From Streptomyces populi (GTDB lineage: Bacteria; Actinomycetota; Actinomycetes; Streptomycetales; Streptomycetaceae): a DNA stretch of 64,000 nt. The notes under the pieces are model-generated. The model had not been told where the DNA came from, did not search any database, and was given only the letters and a program-made list of their open reading frames with translations. A program made the position numbers and the translations under genes. Of the stretch, positions 58,087 to 64,000 are shown piece by piece; the first letter of the stretch is position 1; each line of letters begins with the position of its first letter. The stretch is from contig NZ_KZ626860.1 in the NCBI RefSeq assembly GCF_002911015.1, positions 1 to 64,000 of the forward strand, written 5' to 3'.

Positions 58087-59298
58087 ATGAGTGGAGTGGT
58101 CTACGACCAGCGCGAGGTCAGGCGCGCCCGGTACGCCGTGGCGGCCGTGTTCGCCGTGCACGGAGCCGTCACCGGGTCCTTCGCGACCCGCGTGCCGTGG
58201 ATCCAGGACCACGCGTCGGTCAGCGCGGGGCAGCTCGGCTTCGCCCTCGCCTTCACCGCGTTCGGCGCGTCCTGCTCGATGCCGCTGGCCGGCCGGATCA
58301 CCCACCGCTTCGGCAGCCGTGCGGCGCTGCGCGGTCTCATCGCCCTGTGGACGCTGGCGCTGGTCCTGCCCGCCCTGGCGCCGAACCTGCCGGCCCTGTG
58401 CCTCGCGATGTTCGTGTACGGCGCCACGGCGGGAATGGCCGACGTCGCCATGAACGCGCTGGGCGTCGAGGTCGAGAACCGGCTCGACAAGTCGATCATG
58501 TCCGGGCTGCACGGCATGTGGAGCGCCGGCGCGCTGATCGGCGCGGCGGCCGGCACGCTCGCCGCGCACCTGGGCGCGGACGCGCGGCTGCACCACGGCC
58601 TGGCCGCGGCCGTCCTCACCCTTCTCGGCCTCGCCGCCTGCCGGTGGGTGCTCGACCTGCAACCCACCGAGGACGAGGAGCCGCCGCCGCGCTTCGCGCT
58701 GCCGCCCCGGTCGGCACTGCTCATCGGCGCGGTCGGCTTCTGCGCGGTCTTCGCCGAAGGCGCGAGCCTGGACTGGTCGGCGGTCTACCTGCGCGACCGG
58801 CTGGACAGCTCGGCCGCCCTGGCCGCGGCCTCGACCACCGGCTTCATGCTGACCATGGCGGTGGCCCGACTGGTCGGCGACACCGTGGTGAACCGCTTCG
58901 GCGCCGTCCGCACCGTGCGGGCCGGCGGCGTCCTCGCCGTGCTCGGCGGACTGCTGGTCGTCCTCTCGGAGCATCCGGCGGTGGCGATGAGCGGCTTCGC
59001 GCTGCTCGGACTCGGCATCGCGGTCGTCGTCCCGCTCTGCTTCGCGGCGGCCGGGCGCAGCGGCCCCAACCCCAGTCAGGCCATCGCGGGCGTCGCCACC
59101 ATCACGTACACCTCGGGGCTCATCGCGCCGAGCCTGATCGGGTCGGTGGCACAGGCGACGAACCTGATGGTGTCGTTCGTCCTGGTCACGGTCCTGGCGG
59201 TCGGGCTGGTCACGCTCGCGGGCGTGCTGCGCGCCGGGGACCGCGTCAGCCCGAAGGTCGGTCCGCTGAGCGCAGCAGTTCCCGACCCACGGCCCTGA
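58087..59298 (+). CDS. MFS transporter (YbjJ/FucP-like)
   Basis: This 403-aa protein has 12 membrane segments. Features are FAVHGAVTGSFATRVPWIQDH in helix 1, AGRITHRFGSRAALR after helix 2, and ADVAMNALGVEVENRLDKSIMSGLHGMWSAGALIG, the typical YbjJ-like centre. The ATG at 58087 follows GGGGAGG. The divergent ROK repressor suggests sugar-linked control, though relatives are also exporters. Its 3' end overlaps the convergent thioesterase by 53 bp. Confidence 0.9.
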   Translation: MSGVVYDQREVRRARYAVAAVFAVHGAVTGSFATRVPWIQDHASVSAGQLGFALAFTAFGASCSMPLAGRITHRFGSRAALRGLIALWTLALVLPALAPNLPALCLAMFVYGATAGMADVAMNALGVEVENRLDKSIMSGLHGMWSAGALIGAAAGTLAAHLGADARLHHGLAAAVLTLLGLAACRWVLDLQPTEDEEPPPRFALPPRSALLIGAVGFCAVFAEGASLDWSAVYLRDRLDSSAALAAASTTGFMLTMAVARLVGDTVVNRFGAVRTVRAGGVLAVLGGLLVVLSEHPAVAMSGFALLGLGIAVVVPLCFAAAGRSGPNPSQAIAGVATITYTSGLIAPSLIGSVAQATNLMVSFVLVTVLAVGLVTLAGVLRAGDRVSPKVGPLSAAVPDPRP

Positions 59299-59716
59299 AC
59301 CGCTCGCTCCACGGCGCCGGGCGCAGCGTCCCGGCGTCGAGCCGGACGAGGACCCGGGTCCCGTGCGCGTAGGTGACCGCGCCATCGGGGGAACAGAAAC
59401 GGAAGCCGTACGTCAGTCCGGTGTTCCCGAGCCTTTCCAGCCAGAGGTGGACGGCGTACGTGCCGGGGCGGCTGACCGGGGCCTCGTAGGTGATCCGCAG
59501 CTCCTTGACGGCGTTGCAGGAGTCGCCCGCCGCCTCCCAGTCGCCGTCGAAGCCGAAGCCGCGCTCGTTCCACAGCGCGGTCCAGGCGCGCTCGACCAGG
59601 ACCGGGTAGCGGGCGTTGTGGAGCAGTCCGAGCGCGTCGAGGTCGTCGAAGTGGACGGTGACGGGCAGGAGCCGTCCGTACGGGAGGGCGGGGGCGACGG
59701 GTGCTTCGGCGGTCAC
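59246..59716 (-). CDS. Acyl-CoA thioesterase (4HBT hotdog fold)
   Basis: This 156-aa single-hotdog protein has the 4HBT active-site segment HFDDLDALGLLHNARYPVLVERA near the N-terminus and GLTYGFRF and THGTRVLVRLD-like strands later. The GTG at 59716 has AGGAG 7-8 nt upstream; the longer frame to 59791 lacks a site. It hydrolyses acyl-CoA thioesters; chain preference cannot be told. Its 3' end overlaps the MFS gene on the other strand. Confidence 0.9.
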   Translation of the reverse strand: MTAEAPVAPALPYGRLLPVTVHFDDLDALGLLHNARYPVLVERAWTALWNERGFGFDGDWEAAGDSCNAVKELRITYEAPVSRPGTYAVHLWLERLGNTGLTYGFRFCSPDGAVTYAHGTRVLVRLDAGTLRPAPWSERFRAVGRELLRSADRPSG

Positions 59717-59818
59717 GGGCGGGGCTCCTGGGACGTGCTGCGGCGCGCGGAGGTGCGGGCCTGGCTGAAACGGTGCCCCCATCCTAAGCAAACGCTCAGG
59801 AGCCCCGCCCGGGCGGGA

Positions 59819-61147
59819 TCAGCCCGCGATGGAGTCGAGCTGCTCGGCGGCCGGACGCAGCTCCCACAGATCACCGCCGGGCGGTGCCTCGAGCCGTGGC
59901 ACGGCGGCCCGCGCGGCCGGGTCCCCCGCGTCGGCGGCGGCGCGCACCACGTCGCTCGCCGCGAAGCGGTGGAACTCCAGCTCGGGATGGCCCCACGGTT
60001 CGGCGCCGGTCGCCGTCGGCAGCAGGTAGTCGACCGCCTTGAACAGGCTCTGGCCGTCCGGCCCCCGGTACGCCCACAGGTCCACGCCGACCTTCCGGCC
60101 GATCGCCGCGAGCCGGGTGTACGCCACCAGGTCGAAGGTCGAGTAGTGCCAGCTCCGGGTGCGGGCGAGCTCCTGGGGCTGGCCGCCGTCGGCGGCGATC
60201 TGCGGGTCGACGCGCAGGGCGCCCGCGGCGAGCACGGTCCGCCGGGCGAGTCCCCTGTCGCCGGTCGCGCACGCGAGGGCGGCGAGCTGCATGTCGTAGA
60301 AGGTGCCGTGGTTGTTGCGCGCCGCGCCCTCCTCCTTGCCGAAGGCGCTGTCCGTCAGCCAGTCGCGGTAGCCGGTGTTCCAGGCGAGCATCGCGGCCCG
60401 GTCGCGCCGGGACCAGCCGGGGGCGCCGGTGTCCAGGAGGGCGATCGCGTCGAGGACGCTCGTGTAGGACTGCGAGAAGTCGATGACGCCGATGGCCCGG
60501 CCGTCGTACTTGCAGGGGATGAACTGGCCGTGGTCCAGGTTCGGGTTCATCCGGGTGGCCGGGTCCAGGAACCAGGTGCGCAGGACCTGGGCGGCCTTCA
60601 CCGCGTACCTCTTCTCGCCGGTGTAGTACCAGGCGAGAGCCAGGTCGTACGTCGAGTCGAACACCTTCTCCACGTCCTGACGGTCGGTGCCGCTGTCCAC
60701 CTCGGGGTTGCGCTGCCCGTCGCGCTGGACGTACGGGCACCCCCAGGGGTTGTCGGCGGTGGCGGGACGTGAGGGCCACCAGTAGGGAGCCTGGCTGAGG
60801 TAGTCGTGGACGTCCCCGCCGGGAGCGGGTCTCGGCTTGTCGACGACCGTCCAGGGGCCCTGGTCCAGCCAGTTGTCGGCGCGGGTGGTCAACTTCCGCA
60901 GGGCACCGGCGAGTCGGCGGTCGCCCTTCTCCAGCCGGGCCCGGGTGCGCCACAGCCGGCCGCCGTCCAGGACCACGGTCTCCGGCGGCTCGGACGCGGT
61001 CCGGCCGGACACCGCGGACGCGGTGCGGGCGGATGCCGGGGGGAGGAACGGGGCCGCCGTACGGGCCGACGCCGAGGGGGCCACGAGGGAGACGAGGGCG
61101 ACGGCGACCGCCGCGATCGCCAGGCCCGGTCCGGATCGTGTACTCAC
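59819..61147 (-). CDS. Secreted alginate-lyase-family protein
   Basis: This 442-aa protein has a signal peptide (about 1-28, AIAAVAVALVSLVAPSASA). A low-complexity Ala/Ser/Arg region is followed by an (alpha/alpha) toroid with SQAPYWWPSRP, DGQRNPEVDSGTDRQ, ARNNHGTFYD (the NNH catalytic motif of PL5-like lyases) and DLVAYTRLAAIG. It should cleave a uronate or related polysaccharide outside the cell; alginate itself is only the family name. The GTG at 61147 has GGAG 7 nt upstream. It is divergent from an NCS2 permease. Confidence 0.9.
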   Translation of the reverse strand: MSTRSGPGLAIAAVAVALVSLVAPSASARTAAPFLPPASARTASAVSGRTASEPPETVVLDGGRLWRTRARLEKGDRRLAGALRKLTTRADNWLDQGPWTVVDKPRPAPGGDVHDYLSQAPYWWPSRPATADNPWGCPYVQRDGQRNPEVDSGTDRQDVEKVFDSTYDLALAWYYTGEKRYAVKAAQVLRTWFLDPATRMNPNLDHGQFIPCKYDGRAIGVIDFSQSYTSVLDAIALLDTGAPGWSRRDRAAMLAWNTGYRDWLTDSAFGKEEGAARNNHGTFYDMQLAALACATGDRGLARRTVLAAGALRVDPQIAADGGQPQELARTRSWHYSTFDLVAYTRLAAIGRKVGVDLWAYRGPDGQSLFKAVDYLLPTATGAEPWGHPELEFHRFAASDVVRAAADAGDPAARAAVPRLEAPPGGDLWELRPAAEQLDSIAG

Positions 61148-61167
61148 ATGACACTCCGATCAGACAT

Positions 61168-61182
61168 ATGAACGACGTTCAT
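61168..61182. promoter_or_regulatory. Palindrome in the lyase-permease divergent spacer
   Basis: ATGAACG-A-CGTTCAT is a perfect 7+1+7 palindrome 21 bp from the lyase start, a likely regulator-binding site. A second palindrome, GGTCCGGACC (61228-61237), lies nearer the permease start. No regulator gene adjoins. Confidence 0.6.
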
Positions 61183-61267
61183 GAGAAGGACCGTGCGAGC
61201 GTAGAGCGGCTGGCCGGACGTGACAATGGTCCGGACCGATTCACGTACAGAGAAAGCGGACCTCACC

Positions 61268-62659
61268 ATGGACCTCGGCGTGGGCTGGAAACTGCACGGC
61301 GACGGGCGGACCCCCGCCCCGGGAGCGGTCGTCCGCCCCGATGAACGCCTCTCCTGGCCCCGGACCTTCGGGCTCGGCGCCCAGCACGTCGTGGCCATGT
61401 TCGGGGCGTCTTTCGTCGCGCCCGTTCTGATGGGACTCGACCCGAATCTCGCCATCATGATGTCCGGCGTCGCGACGGTCGTCTTCCTGCTCGCCACCCG
61501 TGGCCGGGTGCCCAGCTATCTGGGCTGTTCGCTCTCCTTCGTGGGCGTCGCCGCCGTGATCCGCGCGCAGGGCGGCACCAGCGCCACGGTGACCGGCGCG
61601 TGCTTCGTGGTCGGTGTCGCGCTGTTCCTGGTGGGTCTGGCCGTCCAGCGGTTCGGGGCGAGGATCATCCACGCCGCGATGCCGCCGATCGTGACCGGCG
61701 CGGTCGTCATGCTGATCGGCTTCAACCTGGCGCCGGTGACGGCGTCCACCTACTGGCCGCAGGACCAGTGGACGGCCCTGCTCACCATGCTGGTCACCGG
61801 CGCGGCCGTGGTGTGCCTGCGCGGCTTCTGGTCGCGCATCGCGATCTTCCTCGGACTGGTCTTCGGCTACGCGGTCTCCTGGCTCTTCGACCGGATCTTC
61901 GGCCGGATCCACGCGGCGGACGCGAGCGGCAAGGTCACCGACCACTGGCGGCTGGACCTCTCCGGGGTCGAGCACGCGGACTGGATCGGGCTGCCGTCCT
62001 TCCACGGACCGTCGTTCCAGTGGTCCGCGATCCTCGTCGCGCTGCCGGTGGTCATCGCGCTGGTCGCCGAGAACGCGGGGCACGTCAAGGCCGTCGGCGA
62101 GATGACCGGCGACCCGCTGGACGACGAGCTGGGCACCGCGATCTCCGCGGACGGAGCCGCCTCCATGCTCTCCACCGCGGTCGGCGGACCGCCCAACACC
62201 ACGTACTCCGAGAACATCGGCGTGATGGCCGCGACCCGGGTCTACTCCACGGCCGCGTACTGGGCCGCCGCCGGCTTCGCCCTGCTCTTCGGGCTGTGCC
62301 CCAAGTTCGGCGCGGTGGTCGCGGCGATCCCGGGCGGCGTCCTCGGCGGCATCACCGTCATCCTCTACGGCATGATCGGGCTGCTCGGCGCCCAGATCTG
62401 GCTCAACGCCCGGGTGGACCTGCGCAATCCGCTGAACCTGGTGCCCGCCGCCGCGGGCATCATCATCGGCATCGGCGGCGTCACCCTGAAGTTCACCGAC
62501 AACTTCTCGCTGAACGGCATCGCGCTGGGCACCATCGTCGTGATCACCGGCTACCACGCGCTGCGGGCGATGGCCCCGCCCCACCTCCGGCAGGAACCGC
62601 TGCTCGACTCGGGGACGTCGGGGTACGACGAGCCCGGGGACCGGCGCGCCGGATCGTAG
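61268..62659 (+). CDS. NCS2-family uracil/xanthine permease
   Basis: This 463-aa protein has 14 membrane segments. NCS2 marks are LGAQHVVAMFGASFVAP in helix 1, PSYLGCSLSF in helix 3, VALVAENAGHVKAVGE in helix 8 and GGPPNTTYSENIGVMA in helix 10, the substrate-site motif. The pattern favours uracil. The ATG at 61268 is used; an in-frame ATG at 61220 would add 16 residues. There is no clear ribosome-binding site. Confidence 0.93.
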   Translation: MDLGVGWKLHGDGRTPAPGAVVRPDERLSWPRTFGLGAQHVVAMFGASFVAPVLMGLDPNLAIMMSGVATVVFLLATRGRVPSYLGCSLSFVGVAAVIRAQGGTSATVTGACFVVGVALFLVGLAVQRFGARIIHAAMPPIVTGAVVMLIGFNLAPVTASTYWPQDQWTALLTMLVTGAAVVCLRGFWSRIAIFLGLVFGYAVSWLFDRIFGRIHAADASGKVTDHWRLDLSGVEHADWIGLPSFHGPSFQWSAILVALPVVIALVAENAGHVKAVGEMTGDPLDDELGTAISADGAASMLSTAVGGPPNTTYSENIGVMAATRVYSTAAYWAAAGFALLFGLCPKFGAVVAAIPGGVLGGITVILYGMIGLLGAQIWLNARVDLRNPLNLVPAAAGIIIGIGGVTLKFTDNFSLNGIALGTIVVITGYHALRAMAPPHLRQEPLLDSGTSGYDEPGDRRAGS

Positions 62660-62787
62660 ACGTGCTCCGCCGGGAAGGCCCCGGTGCGCCCCGGTGGTCG
62701 CTCGGCTCCCCGGCCGCGTTCCCCCGTTCCGGGGAAGCCCCCGGAACGGCGGCGCGCCGGCCGGCCCACGACTGGGACGCTGCCTTC

Positions 62788-63462
62788 ATGACGCAGTCGG
62801 CACCGTTCACCGCTCCCGTTGACATGGTCGTCTCCCGCATGCGCGCCCTGGACGCGAGGCTCCCCGAGCGCGACGGCCTCGCGGTCTTCAACCGCGTCTA
62901 CCTCACGGTCACCGAGGAGTTCGGCCGTCTCCTGGACGCCGGGGCCTTCCCCGACCGCCGGGCCGCGACGACGCTGGACGTGCGGTTCGCGGAGCGCTAC
63001 CTGACGGTGGCCGAGGAGGGCCGGGCGCCCGCGTGCTGGCGGCCGTTGCTGCGCTTCCGCCGCCATCCGGGGGTACGTCCCCTACAGTTCGCGCTCGCGG
63101 GCATCAACGCGCACATCGGGCACGACCTCGCGCTCGCCGTGGTGGACAGCTGCCGGTCGCTCGGCTGCGAACCGGCCGACCTGGAGGACGAGTTCGACCG
63201 GGTCGGCGACCTCCTGTCCGCACTGGAGGAACGCATCCGCGAAGAGCTGATGCCGGGCCCCGACCTGCTCCAGATCGCCGATCCGCTCACCCATCTGCTC
63301 GGCTCCTGGAGTCTGGAGCGGGCCCGCGAGGCGACCTGGGCGGCGGCGCGGGCCCTGTGGGCGCTGCGCGGACTCCCCGGCCTGGCCGAGGAGTTCGGCG
63401 ACCGCCTCGACGCCGCGGTGGGCCTGGCCGGCCGGATGCTGCTCACTCCCCTGCCGGACTGA
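62788..63462 (+). CDS. DUF5995-like protein of unknown function
   Basis: This 224-aa all-helical soluble protein is rich in Arg/Leu/Ala. Recognisable blocks are MVVSRMRALDARLPERDGLA, FNRVYLTVTEEFGRLLD, ATTLDVRFAERYL, and LQFALAGINAHIGHDLALAVVDSC, whose conserved NAHIGHDL histidines suggest a metal or redox site. The ATG is at 62788. I associate it with DUF5995 from memory. It follows the permease by 128 nt. Confidence 0.75.
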   Translation: MTQSAPFTAPVDMVVSRMRALDARLPERDGLAVFNRVYLTVTEEFGRLLDAGAFPDRRAATTLDVRFAERYLTVAEEGRAPACWRPLLRFRRHPGVRPLQFALAGINAHIGHDLALAVVDSCRSLGCEPADLEDEFDRVGDLLSALEERIREELMPGPDLLQIADPLTHLLGSWSLERAREATWAAARALWALRGLPGLAEEFGDRLDAAVGLAGRMLLTPLPD

Positions 63463-63554
63463 TCCGGCCACGCGTCGCGGTCCTCGCCGGAACATCCGGA
63501 CGCTCACTGTACGTTGACACGTCGGCACACCCCGACGCGAAGGAGTGCACAGGT

Positions 63555-64000
63555 ATGACGACGCGACTCGGCCTCACCCTCCCCCAGATGCGGCAGTACG
63601 ACCTCGGACGGGACGTGCCCGACGTGGCGCGCGCCGCGGAGGCGATCGGGTACGACAGTCTGTGGGTCTTCGAGCGGGCCCTGTTCCCGGACCCCCCGAC
63701 CCAGGGGCTGTACGGCGTCGAGGGGCTGGCCTGGCCGGACTCGTACCGGGCCGTCGCCGATCCGCTGGTCACCCTGACCCTGGCGGCCGCGGTCACCGGG
63801 CGCGCCGAACTCGGCACCAGCGTCCTGGTCGCGCCGCTGCACACGCCCTTCCAGCTCGCCAAGGCCCTCGCCTCGCTCGACGCGGCCAGCGGCGGCCGGG
63901 TCGTGGCGGGCCTCGGCACGGGCTGGTCGCTCGACGAGTACGCGGCGGCCTCCGCGCGGCCCTTCGAGGAGCGCGGCGCCGCCCTGGACGAGGTGATCGA
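63555..64000 (+). CDS. LLM-class F420-dependent oxidoreductase, cut by window edge
   Basis: Only the first 148 codons are visible. A luciferase-like TIM barrel start is clear: RLGLTLPQMRQYDLG, AAEAIGYDSLWVFERALFPDPP, LVTLTLAAAVTGRAELGTSVL and the AGLGTGWSLDEY phosphate-binding segment. These favour coenzyme F420 rather than flavin use, as is usual for actinomycetes. The ATG at 63555 has AAGGAG about 9 nt upstream. Substrate unknown. Confidence 0.92.
   Translation, partial: MTTRLGLTLPQMRQYDLGRDVPDVARAAEAIGYDSLWVFERALFPDPPTQGLYGVEGLAWPDSYRAVADPLVTLTLAAAVTGRAELGTSVLVAPLHTPFQLAKALASLDAASGGRVVAGLGTGWSLDEYAAASARPFEERGAALDEVI

Overview
The window is chromosomal DNA from a Streptomyces or very close actinomycete. 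G+C is very high, GTG starts and 4-nt start/stop overlaps are common, and it carries lineage markers: RbpA behind a sigma-R-type promoter, a CvnA-type kinase, a SCO1431-type micro-membrane protein, polyprenol-phosphate mannose synthase, and a ribE-ribM-ribBA-ribH-hisE-hisG cluster behind an FMN riboswitch. From memory of S. coelicolor gene order, about 30-60 kb runs parallel to the SCO1420-SCO1445 region. I see no tRNA, rRNA, insertion sequence, prophage or CRISPR array.

Layout. 0-4.3 kb: a conservon-type sensor kinase cut by the left edge, and a small membrane protein. 4.4-11.7 kb: a three-gene leftward operon for a MukBEF/MksBEF/Wadjet-like SMC complex (kleisin-like, winged-helix-like, 1543-aa coiled-coil ATPase) with no JetD-type nuclease. 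12.1-17.5 kb: a GntR/FCD regulator divergent from an MFS-DUF1445-pxpA-pxpB-pxpC 5-oxoproline operon, with a palindrome inside the promoter spacer and a 26-bp repeat array in the leader. 17.6-23.1 kb: SGNH hydrolase, two GT4 glycosyltransferases, a HEAT-like protein and an ankyrin protein, all leftward. 23.3-25.5 kb: a micro-membrane protein and an FtsK/Tra-like protein lacking the Walker A lysine, followed by an array of degenerate 25-bp repeats. 25.5-30 kb: a MocR (YczR-like) regulator divergent from a YczE-type membrane protein, GDPD and a UMF1-type MFS protein. 30-38.9 kb: rbpA, fxsA, ppm, amidohydrolase, Lrp, small proteins, acyl-CoA dehydrogenase, TetR and the SCO1431-type protein. 39-49 kb: Tat-exported C39-like peptidase, APC permease, a hypothetical protein, a P-loop kinase, a predicted small RNA, an EccA/CbbX-like AAA ATPase and two CorC/HlyC membrane proteins. 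49.2-54.4 kb: the riboflavin-histidine operon. 54.5-64 kb: SigJ-type ECF sigma factor and SDR, ROK regulator divergent from an MFS exporter, thioesterase, alginate-lyase-like protein, NCS2 permease, a DUF5995-like protein and a truncated LLM oxidoreductase.

Most noteworthy: (1) the nuclease-less SMC operon, whose ATPase has Asp-Asn where Walker B normally has Asp-Glu; (2) two near-identical chitinase-type promoters with DasR-like repeats at 37.92 and 54.57 kb that drive no chitinase and sit where S. coelicolor has chiD and chiI, so they look like scars of two gene losses; (3) an ORF-less promoter-terminator unit at 44.24-44.35 kb that looks like a ~73-nt small RNA; (4) the compact regulatory architecture of the 5-oxoproline operon; (5) the Walker-degenerate FtsK-like protein beside a tandem repeat array.
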